Assembly (NCBI RefSeq): GCF_018122735.1
Contig: NZ_JAGRRD010000001.1
Span: 4,894,533-4,958,532, forward strand
Direction of reading: 5' to 3'
Source of the DNA: Azoarcus sp. L1K30
GTDB taxonomy: Bacteria > Pseudomonadota > Gammaproteobacteria > Burkholderiales > Rhodocyclaceae
DNA: 64,000 nucleotides
Of this stretch, positions 1 through 8,900 are shown piece by piece. A program made the translations under genes and the position numbers. A model generated the notes under the pieces. That model worked only from the letters and a program-made list of their open reading frames with translations, had not been told where the DNA came from and ran no database searches. Each line of letters opens with the position of its first letter. Position 1 is the stretch's first letter.

Positions 1-1
1 C

Positions 2-1417
2 AAGGGCCGCAAGGGAAGCATCCTGCAAGGGTTTTATCGACAGCGAAAGGATGCGGACGGGCGACGCGTGCGGGAGGTGATCGATCTGGATTCGCTCCAA
101 TACAGAGCGCCAGGCGATGTCTCCATCGCCAGTGCGGCACTGAAGGCCGGGCAGCTTGCCGACTTGGTCCTGGCCGATGATCGAGGCGGTCGATTCGCGT
201 GGCGGGTGCTTTCACGCGTGCTGAACTATGCGGCCAAGCTGATCCCGGAGGCCGCCGACAGCCCGCGGGACTTCGATCTGGCGATGAAGCTGGGCTACAA
301 CTGGACATGGGGCCCGTTTGAGATGATCGACCGCCTTGGCCTTGACGCGTTTTCCCGGCGATTGCGGGAAGAAGGTGTCGCCCCAGCCAGTTTTCTCAAT
401 CATGCTCGGGGCCGGCCGATCTTCATGAAAGACGGCGAGCAGATGCGGGTGCTGGATGCGGAGGGAGAATATCAGACGCGCGAGCGGGCGGCGGGAACGC
501 TGCAGTTGCAGGATCTTGCCGCTGGCGCACGTCTTCATCAGCGGTCGCGTTCCACGCTGTGGGATCTGGGCGACGACGTTTGGTGCCTCGAATTCAATGG
601 CAAAGTACCCACCATAGGCCTCGAACTGCTCGATGACATTCAATTGACGCTGAACGAAGCGGTCGCGGCTGACAAAGCCCTGGTGTTTTATCACGAAGGG
701 CCTGTGTTTGCTGCTGGGGCCGACCTGAGGATCGTGCTCGAGACCGCCAGGACCCCCGCTGCTGCAGCACGTTTCATTCAGACAGGGCAGGACGTATTCA
801 AGCAGATTCAGCAGGCGCAGGTGCCTGTAGTGGGTGCGCCGCTGGGCGCGGCACTGGCGGGAGGTCTGGAATTGCTGCTTCACTGCCACGCCATTCAGGC
901 GCATGCAGACGCGAGCATGGGCTTGGTGGAAGTGCAGGTGGGTATCGTGCCGGGTTGGGGCGGATGCCGGGAGTTGCTTAAGCGCTGTGCCGAGCGTTTC
1001 GGTACCGAGAACGCAATTGTCCAGTGCTTTGAGTTGCTCAGAACGAGTGCGGTTGCAGCGTCAGCGCAGGAGGCCAGGGCGCTCGGATTCCTGCGTGACA
1101 GTGATGGCATCAGCATGAATGTGGGGCGAGTGCTGTTTGACGCCAAACAAAAGGCGCTCGCGCTGCGGCAGTCGCCATCGCATAGATCATGTGCCCCTGT
1201 GATGGCGGTCCCAAATGATCTGCAGTTGGCTTCCGGCGGCTATCAGCGCGAACTTGAAGAAGCACTTCTCAGTGTGCTGATGAGTGCAACTGAGCCGGAC
1301 TGGGAAAGGGGCATGTCCGATCGGGAGCGCGAAGTCGATCTGGCGTTGTTTGCCAGGGTCGAAGCGCGCGAGCGCATCGCGCACATGCTGGCACACGGCA
1401 AGCCACTGATGAACTGA
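2..1417 (+). CDS. 3-hydroxyacyl-CoA dehydrogenase / enoyl-CoA hydratase fusion (FadN-like), 3' part
   Basis: This is the C-terminal part of a fatty-acid beta-oxidation fusion enzyme; the frame is open from base 2, so the start lies outside the window. The first ~100 residues match the C-terminal 3-hydroxyacyl-CoA dehydrogenase domain (motif NWTWGPFEMIDRLGL). From about residue 200 a crotonase domain follows, with FAAGADL (oxyanion hole) and GAALAGGLELLLHC, then GIVPGWGGCREL. Dehydrogenase first and hydratase last is the FadN order, opposite to E. coli FadB. The NAD-binding Rossmann domain would be upstream. Family assignment is firm; the acyl-CoA substrate range is unknown. The gene ends just before a strong terminator pair. 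Confidence 0.85.
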   Translation, partial: KGRKGSILQGFYRQRKDADGRRVREVIDLDSLQYRAPGDVSIASAALKAGQLADLVLADDRGGRFAWRVLSRVLNYAAKLIPEAADSPRDFDLAMKLGYNWTWGPFEMIDRLGLDAFSRRLREEGVAPASFLNHARGRPIFMKDGEQMRVLDAEGEYQTRERAAGTLQLQDLAAGARLHQRSRSTLWDLGDDVWCLEFNGKVPTIGLELLDDIQLTLNEAVAADKALVFYHEGPVFAAGADLRIVLETARTPAAAARFIQTGQDVFKQIQQAQVPVVGAPLGAALAGGLELLLHCHAIQAHADASMGLVEVQVGIVPGWGGCRELLKRCAERFGTENAIVQCFELLRTSAVAASAQEARALGFLRDSDGISMNVGRVLFDAKQKALALRQSPSHRSCAPVMAVPNDLQLASGGYQRELEEALLSVLMSATEPDWERGMSDREREVDLALFARVEARERIAHMLAHGKPLMN

Positions 1418-1977
1418 AAGCCACCGGCTCAGCCAAGGGACAAGCTTGGGCCATTCAACGGGGTGACGGAAATCGCGAGCAATCTCTTGCGTGCCCCGAA
1501 CACAAGATTCTGGGGAAAGTTGCTTGTAAGTGCGCTGGGTTGAATATCTACCCCTCCACTGGCGTCACTGGTTTTCCCGGCAGTTGACTCATGGTCCTCA
1601 ACCTCTCCTCCCACTGCCGGGTTTTCCGGCCCGCCATGAATCAACATTGGCGGGCCGGCTTTTTTGGGTGGGCCGCCGCCGCAGCCGGCTGACTTCTCCG
1701 TTGAACATCCGCTTCCCCGCACTCGTTACTTCCTCATCGGATCGGAATGAATGACGCGCTTGATTGCGGTTCGCATCGCGGAACGCTAGCGGAATCAGTG
1801 GCCTACTTTGGATTGGCGTTGCTGGCAGGGTTTCGGTCAGAACACGTGGTAAGAGCTGCACCGGAGGGACCGGCCTGCTTTGGGGCGGAATCGGTAGCCG
1901 GTTTCATTGTATTGCGCGTCAGCGGCAAGGCCGGTCAGGGCACGGTTCCGTGCGGACCGCGCCTTGCACCCTGTGTG
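1418..1977. other. Intergenic region between convergent genes
   Basis: 560 bases lie between the stop codons of the FadN-like gene and of prc. Apart from the terminator hairpins at 1576-1668, no gene or RNA was recognised. Open frames here (for example 1747-2292 on the plus strand) run into prc in antisense and have no recognisable protein family. A tRNA was looked for and not found. Confidence 0.5.
1576..1668 (+). terminator. Tandem hairpins, rho-independent terminator
   Basis: Two perfect inverted repeats follow one another. The first pairs 1576-1584 (cccggcagt) with 1613-1621 (actgccggg) and is followed by tttt. The second pairs 1626-1636 (ccggcccgcca) with 1648-1658 (tggcgggccgg) around an 11-base loop and is followed by cttttttggg. 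The second has the full layout of an intrinsic terminator on the plus strand, about 210 bases after the FadN-like stop codon. Confidence 0.8.
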
Positions 1978-4125
1978 TCAGTTGACGCGCGCCTCGGCCG
2001 GTTTTGGCGTTCTCGCCGCCAGGCCGCCTTCTGCCTGCAGCAGTTCCACCATGTCCCCCAGGATCGAGGTGGCTTCGTCGCGCAGCACGTCGCGGCTGAG
2101 TTTGCTCGACTTCTCGGCGGCCAGTTCGGCGCGCAGGCTGCGCTCACCGGCAATCAGGCCGTCGTCGCGCAGCGCGGAGAGGTCGGGATTGGTGGTCTCC
2201 GAGCCTGCGCGTCCGGCGCTGGCCAGTTTGCGTGCCTTGATACGGGCCTCCTGCGCGCTGCGTTCCTTGCGCCGTTCCGTCTCATTGAGTGAGATCTCGT
2301 TGCGCTTGCGCAGCGCAATCAGTTCGTCGATGTCCTGCTGCAGGTCGCGATAACCCGCATCGGCCGCAACGCGTGCGGCGTGGCGCTGATTCAGAACCGG
2401 CAACAGCTCGGCAATGTGGTTGTCCGGGCTGTATGCGGCCGGTTTGACCTGCGTCCACGGCAATGCGTTGTCGAAGCTCGACTCGCCGAACTGCTCGGTG
2501 TCGGATGCCGAAGGTAGCGTAATGTCCGGGCTGACACCGCGCAGTTGCGTCGTTCCGCCGGCGATGCGGAAGAACTGCGCCACGGTCATCTTCAATTCAC
2601 CGAACTTCGGTTTGGCGTTGTTGGCCATCTCGTCGAGGTTGAGGAGGGTCTGTACCGTGCCCTTGCCAAAACTCTGCTCGCCGATGATTACCCCCCGGCC
2701 GTAATCCTGGATCGCGGCCGCGAAAATTTCGGAGGCCGAGGCCGACGCACGGTTGATCAGCACCCCGAGTGGACCGTCCCACGCCTCTCCGGCCTCACCG
2801 TCAGCTTCCACCCGCAACCTGCCCTGGGCGTTGCGTTGCTGTACGACCGGTCCGGTGTCGATGAAGAGTCCGGTCAGCGAGATGGCCTCGTCGAGCGAGC
2901 CGCCGCCGTTATTGCGCAGGTCCATCAGCACCGCATCGACTTTTGCGGTCTTCAGCTCCGACAGCAGGCGCGCGACATCGCGGCTGGCGCTGCGGAAATT
3001 GTCGTTGCCGTTGCGGCGCGCGCCAACGTCCTGATAGAAGGTCGGCAGCGTGATGATGCCGATGCGCCGGCGTGCGTCACCCTTGCCGATCTCGATGACC
3101 GACTTGCTCGCCGCCTGCTGCTCGAGGTTGATCTTGTCGCGCACGAGCACCACCCGCTTGTGTTCGGCATCGGGGCCGGCATCGGCGGGCAGGACGTCGA
3201 GCACGACGGTCGTGCCCTTCTGTCCGCGGATGAGCACGACCACATCATCGACCCGCCAGCCGACGACTTCGGTCATGGTGGCCTTTTCGCCCTGCGAGAC
3301 GCCGACAATGCGGTCGCCCACCGCGAGTTTTCCGGAGCTGCTTGCCGGGCCGCCGGCGACCAGTTCGCGGATGGTGACGTAGTCTTCGCGCTCCTGCAGC
3401 ACGGCCCCGATGCCAAACAGCGACAGCTTCATCGAGATGGCGAAATTCTCCGATGCGCGTGGTCCCAGGTAGCTGGTATGGGGCTCGATGGAATTGGCGT
3501 AGGCGTTCATGAACACCTGGAACACATCGTCGCTCTTGGTCCGAGCGGTGCGCGAGAGCGCGTTCTCGTACCGTTTGCCCAGTGTTTCGCGAATCGCCTT
3601 GTCGTTCTTGCCGGCAAGCTTCAGGCGCAACCAGTCGTTCTTGACCCGCTTGCGCCACAGGTCGTCGAGTTCGGCGGTCGATGCCGGCCATGGCGCGTCG
3701 GTGCGCACGTATTGATAGCGCTCGTCGATGCTGAAGTCGAATCCGCGCTCGAGCAGTTTGCGCGCAAGGTCGAACCGCTCCTGCACGCGTTGCACGTAAC
3801 GGTTGTAGAGCTCGAACGGGATATCCAGCCGGCGCTGGAGAATGGCGTCGTCGAGCGTCGTGCGGGATGTCGCGAACTGATCGATGTCGGACTGGAGGAA
3901 GAAGATCCGGTCCGGATCCAGCGCCTTGAGATAGCGATCGAAGATCTTCTCCGACATGCTGTCGTCGAGCGGCATGGCCTGGTAGTGATAACGCGACAGC
4001 AGGTTCGCCGCGACCAGTGCGGTCTCGGTCTGTGTCTCGTCCGGTGTCAACGTGGCCGGCGCCGGCATGGCGGCGTGTGCCGCGCCTGCCAGGGCGAGAA
4101 TGATCCACGGGAGGTGTCGCTTCAT
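1978..4125 (-). CDS. prc: Carboxy-terminal (tail-specific) processing protease Prc/Tsp, S41 family
   Basis: Periplasmic serine protease that degrades proteins from nonpolar C-termini. The chosen ATG at 4125 gives a clear signal peptide (MKRHLPWIILALAGAAHA) and has GGAG about 8 bases upstream; an ATG 33 bases earlier would spoil the signal. Domains in order: N-terminal helical domain; a PDZ domain around FGIGAVLQEREDYVTI and ELVAGG...GKLAVGDRIVGV; the S41 protease core with DLRNNGGGSLDEA, the catalytic serine in NRASASASEIFA and the catalytic lysine about 25 residues later in GEQSFGKGTVQ; then a Prc-type C-terminal domain. The length (715 aa) is normal for the family. It stands alone and points away from the arsenosugar-type genes. 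Confidence 0.93.
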   Translation of the reverse strand: MKRHLPWIILALAGAAHAAMPAPATLTPDETQTETALVAANLLSRYHYQAMPLDDSMSEKIFDRYLKALDPDRIFFLQSDIDQFATSRTTLDDAILQRRLDIPFELYNRYVQRVQERFDLARKLLERGFDFSIDERYQYVRTDAPWPASTAELDDLWRKRVKNDWLRLKLAGKNDKAIRETLGKRYENALSRTARTKSDDVFQVFMNAYANSIEPHTSYLGPRASENFAISMKLSLFGIGAVLQEREDYVTIRELVAGGPASSSGKLAVGDRIVGVSQGEKATMTEVVGWRVDDVVVLIRGQKGTTVVLDVLPADAGPDAEHKRVVLVRDKINLEQQAASKSVIEIGKGDARRRIGIITLPTFYQDVGARRNGNDNFRSASRDVARLLSELKTAKVDAVLMDLRNNGGGSLDEAISLTGLFIDTGPVVQQRNAQGRLRVEADGEAGEAWDGPLGVLINRASASASEIFAAAIQDYGRGVIIGEQSFGKGTVQTLLNLDEMANNAKPKFGELKMTVAQFFRIAGGTTQLRGVSPDITLPSASDTEQFGESSFDNALPWTQVKPAAYSPDNHIAELLPVLNQRHAARVAADAGYRDLQQDIDELIALRKRNEISLNETERRKERSAQEARIKARKLASAGRAGSETTNPDLSALRDDGLIAGERSLRAELAAEKSSKLSRDVLRDEATSILGDMVELLQAEGGLAARTPKPAEARVN

Positions 4126-4288
4126 GTTGGGTGCTCCAGAACTGTGTGCGCAATGCACTGCCGCGTGTTGAACGATCCGATGAGGTCGGTGTGGGCCGAC
4201 ACCGTACGGACGAAGCGGCCACCAAGTGATGCAAGCTTAACAGCCCGCAGCCAAGCCAATAAGACCCGCGCGCTCCGTTTCAGTTCTG

Positions 4289-4918
4289 TTACCGGAGATT
4301 GCGATCTTGCACACGCCAGTCGGCGGGCAGCCACTGGAGATCTTCGGGCAGGTCGATGTCGTGTGCAGGCGCGGACTGATGAACGCGCCACCCCGCCCGG
4401 GCCATCCGCGCCAGGGTCATGCCCGCGACCGCGGACGTGCTCCATGGGATGTCATCGAAAAGGGCGGCGTCGAAGCGCTTCAATCCCAGCAGCACATAGC
4501 CACCATCGGCGCTGGGGCCGAGTACGGCGTCGTGCGCGTGTAGCGCCTGCGCCGCGGCGCGCAACACCGTTGCATCGAGCGTCGGGCAGTCGGTACCGAT
4601 GAGCAGCACCGGTTGCCCGGCATCGAGCACCCGGCGGGCCGCGCGAGCCATGCGGGCACCGAGATCGCCTTCGCCCTGTGCCGACCAGCGCAGCGCTGCG
4701 GGCAGCGACAGCGCATGCCAGGCAGGGTCTGCCGGCGACGGCGTGACGCACAGCTCGACCGTACCGGTCTGCGCCGCCATTGCATGCGCAACCGTGTGCA
4801 GCAGCATGCGTTGTGCCAGACGTGCCGCGCCATGCGCACCGAGCACCGGATTCAGTCGGGTCTTGGCGAAGCCGGCGACGGGCGCCTTGGCAAAGATGAT
4901 GATGTGGGTGTCGTTCAT
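4289..4918 (-). CDS. TIGR04282-family glycosyltransferase (DUF2064), arsenosugar-type
   Basis: Small nucleotide-sugar transferase-like protein of 209 aa. The start MNDTHIIIFAKAPVAGFAKTRL is typical of the DUF2064/TIGR04282 family, and the later motifs LLIGTDCPTLD and LGPSADGGYVLLGL fit a GT-A fold with a metal-binding acidic site. ATG 4918 is preferred because the family consensus begins there; a longer frame exists upstream but overlaps arsS. In other bacteria this family co-occurs with ArsS and the TIGR04283 transferase in arsenosugar-type clusters, and here it follows arsS by 61 bases on the same strand, so the two are probably co-transcribed. The actual substrate is inferred from this association only. 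Confidence 0.8.
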   Translation of the reverse strand: MNDTHIIIFAKAPVAGFAKTRLNPVLGAHGAARLAQRMLLHTVAHAMAAQTGTVELCVTPSPADPAWHALSLPAALRWSAQGEGDLGARMARAARRVLDAGQPVLLIGTDCPTLDATVLRAAAQALHAHDAVLGPSADGGYVLLGLKRFDAALFDDIPWSTSAVAGMTLARMARAGWRVHQSAPAHDIDLPEDLQWLPADWRVQDRNLR

Positions 4919-4979
4919 CGGACTCGATGCGTCGAAGGGTCTGTCGAGAAGATGCCGACAAGCGACGCGGGCACGCCCC

Positions 4980-5948
4980 TCAGTCGTGCAGTGCACCGCC
5001 GCAACTACTGCCCTGACCAGCGGTGCAGCCATAGCAGTGATCGGCCACGCGGATCCCGTCGTCGGCGGGATCGACGCGCAGCAGGTCGCGCAGATGCGGA
5101 CGTGCCGACATGCGCGGGCTTGGCAGCGCGAGGCCCAGTTGCTGGTTGAAATCGCAATCGTAAAGGTGCCCCTGCCAATCGACACTGACCAGGCTGCGGC
5201 ACATCACACCGGCGAGATTATCCTGGCGGAAACTCGCTTGCAGCAGCGCCATATAGCGGTTGAATTCGCCCCTGGAGATCAGCGTCGAGCCGAAACGCTG
5301 AATCGGCATGTTGGCCAGTGCATAAAGTTCGTTGAACACGATGCCGAAATGCGCGAACAGTTCGCGCTTGTAGTCGGCTTCCAGTGCCGTTTGGCCGGGC
5401 GGTAAGGACGGACCTTGCGGGTTGTAGACGAGGTTCAGCACCAGCCCCGAATCCGGCTGCCCATAGCCTAGCGCGTTGAACTGCTGCAGCGCGGCGATGC
5501 TCTTGTCGAAGCTGCCCTTGCCGCGCTGGCGGTCCACGTTCTTCAGCGAATAGCAGGGCAGCGAGGCGACCACCTCGACCCGCTGTTCGGCGAGGAAGGG
5601 TGCAAGATCTGCCTGCCCCGGCTCGAACACGATCGTCAGGTTGCAGCGGTCGATCACTTTCACGCCCTGCGCCCGTGCCGAGCGCACCACCTGCCTGAAC
5701 GCCGGATGCAGCTCCGGTGCGCCACCGGTCAGGTCGAGCGTCTCGATGCCGCGGGCGGCGATCACCTGGCTGATCAGCGCGATGTTGTCCGCGTCCATCA
5801 TTTCACTGCGGTTGGGGCCGGCATTGACATGGCAGTGCACACAGGTCTGATTGCAGCGATAGCCCAGATTGACCTGCAGCGTACTCAGACGGTGGCGGCG
5901 CAAGGCCGGAAAGTTCGTGGCCTGGAGCAGGGGCAGCGTGGCGTGCAT
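4980..5948 (-). CDS. arsS: Arsenosugar biosynthesis radical SAM protein ArsS
   Basis: Radical S-adenosylmethionine enzyme of 322 aa. The N-terminal motif CNQTCVHC (CX3CX2C) in VNLGYRCNQTCVHCHVNAGP is the cluster-binding loop, followed by LDLTGGAPELHP. The C-terminal DUF3641-like region carries CRSLVSVDWQGHLYDCDFNQ and ends CYGCTAGQGSSCGGALHD, as in the ArsS (TIGR04167) family. ATG 5948 is chosen because GAAAGGA lies 5 bases upstream; an in-frame start 51 bases earlier has no such site. Known ArsS proteins act on methylated arsenic downstream of ArsM, but no arsM is visible in this window. It is divergent from the buf operon across about 260 bases. Confidence 0.85.
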   Translation of the reverse strand: MHATLPLLQATNFPALRRHRLSTLQVNLGYRCNQTCVHCHVNAGPNRSEMMDADNIALISQVIAARGIETLDLTGGAPELHPAFRQVVRSARAQGVKVIDRCNLTIVFEPGQADLAPFLAEQRVEVVASLPCYSLKNVDRQRGKGSFDKSIAALQQFNALGYGQPDSGLVLNLVYNPQGPSLPPGQTALEADYKRELFAHFGIVFNELYALANMPIQRFGSTLISRGEFNRYMALLQASFRQDNLAGVMCRSLVSVDWQGHLYDCDFNQQLGLALPSPRMSARPHLRDLLRVDPADDGIRVADHCYGCTAGQGSSCGGALHD

Positions 5949-6211
5949 GAAGGTCCTTTCAATTCTTGCGTGCGTTTTGGCAACCGTGCGCACGGTCACC
6001 CCGTTTCTTTGTCGGTCGTCGCTGCTCAGACCTTACATCAAGCGCGGAGGTTCGGCGTGATACCCCTTGACGATTGCGCCTTTCGCGAATGATCACGATT
6101 GCCGTGTAAGAAAGCAGGTCATGCGCCGACGAATGCAGCAACACGCCAAGCATCATGTTCAGCGTGTCATTCCCCAAACCGTTTTTCCCCAAGCTTCGAA
6201 GGAGATTCACC

Positions 6212-6538
6212 ATGTCGCAATCCACCAGGACCCAATCCGCCGCCACTCGCTATGCTTCTGCCGCCGCCATGGCGCTGGCCCTGAGTGCTGCCATCGGCAT
6301 CGCTGCCACGCCAGCCGCCGCACAATCGATGGACAAGGAAAAGTGCTTCGGCGTGGCACTCAAGGGCAAGAACGACTGCGCTGCCGGCCCCGGCACGACA
6401 TGCGCCGGCACGTCGAAGATCGATCATCAGGGCAACGCGTGGTCGCTGGTACCCAAAGGCACTTGCGAGAAGACCATGTCGAAGACTTCGCCGAGCGGCT
6501 ACGGCCAGCTTGAAGCCTTCAAGGAAAAGAAGGTCTGA
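6212..6538 (+). CDS. bufA: Bufferin-type metallophore precursor, DUF2282 (BufA/GigA)
   Basis: Small secreted cysteine-containing protein of 108 aa. An AAGGAG box lies 7 bases before ATG 6212. A long signal peptide (about residues 1-35, ending AATPAAAQS) precedes a mature part with four cysteines in [21 protein letters not shown] and KGTCEKT, the DUF2282 pattern. In characterised bufferins the cysteines are modified to thiooxazole groups by the MNIO enzyme BufB with BufC, and the product binds copper in the periplasm. The three following genes match BufB, BufC and a DoxX protein in the order of the Caulobacter gold/copper-induced gigABCD operon. A metal-scavenging role here is inferred from that match. 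Confidence 0.85.
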   Translation: MSQSTRTQSAATRYASAAAMALALSAAIGIAATPAAAQSMDKEKCFGVALKGKNDCAAGPGTTCAGTSKIDHQGNAWSLVPKGTCEKTMSKTSPSGYGQLEAFKEKKV

Positions 6539-6566
6539 GCGGCCAGCCACGGAACGGAGGCGTCGT

Positions 6567-7493
6567 ATGTCATCGCATCGGTCTGAAATGCGTCGCACGG
6601 CCGGCGCCCCGACCCTGCCGGCACGCGCCGGGCTGGGGCTCAAGCCCGCGCACTTCGAGGCGGTGTTGAGCACCTGTCCCGATATCGGCTTCTTTGAAGT
6701 CCATGCCGAGAACTACATGGTGCCGGGCGGTTCGCTGCCCCACTTTCTGGAACGCATCCGCGAGCAATATGCGCTGTCGGTGCACGGGGTCGGGATGTCG
6801 ATCGGGGCCGAGGCGGCCCTCGATCGCACCCACCTCGACGCGCTGGCGGCACTGGTGGCGCGCTATGAGCCGCAGTCGTTTTCGGAGCACCTGGCGTGGT
6901 CGACCCACGGCGACGTGTTCCTCAATGATCTGCTGCCCGTGCCGTACACCGCGGCCACGCTCGCGCGTGTGTGTGCGCACGTCGATCAGGTGCAGTCTCA
7001 CCTCGGCCGCAGCATGCTGCTCGAGAACCCGGCGACTTACCTGGAGTTCGAGGCGTCGACCATGAGCGAGCCCGAATTCATTTCCGAAGTGGTGCGGCGC
7101 ACCGGCTGCGGCCTGCTGCTCGATGTTAACAACATCCACGTTTCCTGCGTCAATCATGGCCGTGACCCGCACGCCTATGTGCGCGCATTGCCCCTCGATC
7201 AGGTCGGGGAGATTCATCTCGCGGGTTTCGCCACCCAGACTGACGCGGCGGGCGATCCATTGCTCATCGACAGCCACGGCGCACCCGTGGCCGAGGTGGT
7301 GTGGGCGCTGTATGCCGAAGTAATTACGCTGACCGGTGCCGTGGCGACCCTGATCGAGCGCGACAACGATGTCCCGGCATTCGATGTGCTGCTCGCCGAG
7401 GCTCATCGCGCCGACCGCACGCTGTGCGGGCAGGCCGGGCAAAACATGGCGGACAGTGTGCGAGTGCGACGGGTCGTGCAGGTGCCGGCATGA
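6567..7493 (+). CDS. bufB: MNIO-family (DUF692) peptide-modifying enzyme BufB
   Basis: Multinuclear non-heme iron-dependent oxidase of 308 aa that in bufferin systems modifies cysteines of BufA. Visible family features: LGLKPAH near the N-terminus, [55 protein letters not shown] and GEIHLAGF, which supply the conserved His/Glu/Asp metal ligands of the TIM-barrel fold. CGGAGG lies 6 bases before ATG 6567. The stop overlaps the start of bufC (ATGA), so the two are translationally coupled. Confidence 0.9.
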   Translation: MSSHRSEMRRTAGAPTLPARAGLGLKPAHFEAVLSTCPDIGFFEVHAENYMVPGGSLPHFLERIREQYALSVHGVGMSIGAEAALDRTHLDALAALVARYEPQSFSEHLAWSTHGDVFLNDLLPVPYTAATLARVCAHVDQVQSHLGRSMLLENPATYLEFEASTMSEPEFISEVVRRTGCGLLLDVNNIHVSCVNHGRDPHAYVRALPLDQVGEIHLAGFATQTDAAGDPLLIDSHGAPVAEVVWALYAEVITLTGAVATLIERDNDVPAFDVLLAEAHRADRTLCGQAGQNMADSVRVRRVVQVPA

Positions 7494-8290
7494 ACGGCGC
7501 CATGCACGTCGGACAAGGCGATTTTGCGGCTGCGCTGCTCGACGCCGGGCGCGAATGTCCGCGCGGCCTGCGAACCTGGAACGGATCCGACCCGAATGCG
7601 CGTTTCGCGGTGTACCGTAACAACGTCCTGGTCTCGTTGGTCGATGCACTGGCGGACACCTTTCCAGTGTGTTGCGAACTGGTGGGCGAGACCTTCTTTC
7701 GTGCGATGGCCCGGGTCTTCGTCACCGATCACCCGCCACGTGCGCGGGTGCTGGCGTTCTACGGCCGGGAGTTTCCAGCGTTCGTCAGCACCTTTGCGCC
7801 GGCAGCGTCGGTGCCCTATCTGGCGGACGTCGCCCGCCTCGAAATGACGCGTCTCGAAGCCTGCCATGCGGCCGATGCATTGCCGCTGCCGCTGTCGGAG
7901 ATTGCGGCCGTACTCGCCACTCCGGCGCAACTGCCAGGACTGCGCGTCCGGTTGCATCCCTCGGTGGCCGTGCTGCGCTCGAAATACGCGGTGCACTCGC
8001 TGTGGGCAGCACATCAGGGCGAGGGCGATCTGTCCGCGGTCGATCCGATGCTGGCGGAGGCGGTGCTGGTACTGCGCGCAGGGTTCGACGTGCGCTGCGT
8101 CCTGCTCGACCCCGCAAGCGCGGTTTTCATCGACGACCTCGTCCACGGGGCCGAGCTCGGCGCTGCTCATCATGCCGCCAGTCTGCTCGATCCTGCCTTC
8201 GATCTCGCGGCCGCACTTGGCCTCGTACTGCAGCACGAGATCATCACTGCACGCCTTACCGGAGATCATGACCATGAACACACATGTTGA
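7490..8290 (+). CDS. bufC: DUF2063-family BufC, partner of the MNIO enzyme
   Basis: Protein of 266 aa with an N-terminal DUF2063 domain: [16 protein letters not shown], then [43 protein letters not shown] and [10 protein letters not shown]. In bufferin and related MNIO systems this family binds the precursor peptide and presents it to the enzyme. ATG 7490 overlaps the bufB stop by 4 bases; a second in-frame ATG lies three codons later. The C-terminus is His-rich (GDHDHEHTC). Confidence 0.85.
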   Translation: MNGAMHVGQGDFAAALLDAGRECPRGLRTWNGSDPNARFAVYRNNVLVSLVDALADTFPVCCELVGETFFRAMARVFVTDHPPRARVLAFYGREFPAFVSTFAPAASVPYLADVARLEMTRLEACHAADALPLPLSEIAAVLATPAQLPGLRVRLHPSVAVLRSKYAVHSLWAAHQGEGDLSAVDPMLAEAVLVLRAGFDVRCVLLDPASAVFIDDLVHGAELGAAHHAASLLDPAFDLAAALGLVLQHEIITARLTGDHDHEHTC

Positions 8291-8795
8291 ATCTGCAGTA
8301 CGCGCGCCCGCCACGGAGAGAACCGGGCTGGCGCAGTGGGCCGAATGCGGCGTCGGACTGCTCTCGCGCATCCCACCGTCGCTGATCGCTTTCGTCGGTC
8401 GCTTTTCGATTGCCGCGGTCTTCTGGAAGTCTGGCCAGACCAAAGTCGAGGGACTCGCCATCGACCTCATCAACGGCGAGTTCAGTCTGGGGGTGCCGAG
8501 GCTGTCTGATTCGGCGCTGTACCTGTTCCAGGAAGAGTATCGGCTGCCGCTGATCCCGCCGGAGCTCGCCGCGCCGATGGCCGCGTTTGCCGAGCATCTG
8601 TTCCCGATTCTGCTGCTGCTCGGCTTGATGACGAGGCTGTCCGCGCTGGCTCTGCTGGTGATGACGCTGACCATCCAGCTCTTCGTCTATCCTGACGCCT
8701 ATCCGACGCACGGGGTGTGGGCGGCTGTGCTGCTGTATCTGATCGCGAACGGGCCGGGCAGGGTGTCGCTCGACCACTGGATCGCACGGCGTTGA
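8274..8795 (+). CDS. DoxX-family membrane protein (GigD-like)
   Basis: Integral membrane protein of 173 aa with about four hydrophobic helices and the DoxX pattern: [44 protein letters not shown] and [15 protein letters not shown]...SLDHWI. Two in-frame ATGs (8268, 8274) follow GGAG at 8261-8264; 8274 gives the better spacing (9 bases). It overlaps the end of bufC by 17 bases and ends the buf/gig-type operon. The DoxX partner of bufferin operons is thought to help metal or redox homeostasis at the inner membrane, but its chemistry is unknown. Confidence 0.85.
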   Translation: MNTHVESAVRAPATERTGLAQWAECGVGLLSRIPPSLIAFVGRFSIAAVFWKSGQTKVEGLAIDLINGEFSLGVPRLSDSALYLFQEEYRLPLIPPELAAPMAAFAEHLFPILLLLGLMTRLSALALLVMTLTIQLFVYPDAYPTHGVWAAVLLYLIANGPGRVSLDHWIARR

Positions 8796-8816
8796 CCAAG
8801 GCGCGGCCCATCTTTT

Positions 8817-8893
8817 CTCCCCATTGGCGAACTCACGCAGGAGCGCCGACGTCGAACTCATGAGCGCGGTCAGTCGCCAATATCATTGGGGAG
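8817..8893 (+). promoter_or_regulatory. Long-range hairpin able to sequester the copA ribosome binding site
   Basis: The 5' arm ctccccattggcga (8817-8830) is the reverse complement of tcgccaat (8874-8881) plus ggggag (8888-8893), with only the six bases atcatt bulged out. The loop is 43 bases. The ggggag segment is the Shine-Dalgarno of copA (7 bases before ATG 8901). If formed, the 8+6 bp stem would hide it. Whether it is a regulatory switch is inference. Confidence 0.5.
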
Positions 8894-8900
8894 CGCACAC

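Noticed and set aside
1561..1670. tRNA-like fold in the GC-rich intergenic hairpins
   Set aside because: No T-loop, anticodon arm or acceptor pairing; the repeats are explained as terminators.
1747..2292. 181-codon plus-strand frame after the FadN-like gene
   Set aside because: It overlaps prc in antisense for more than half its length and has no motif.
2545..4602. Long plus-strand open frame (685 codons) opposite prc
   Set aside because: It is antisense to the well-supported prc gene; the translation has no recognisable motif and looks like a high-GC shadow frame.
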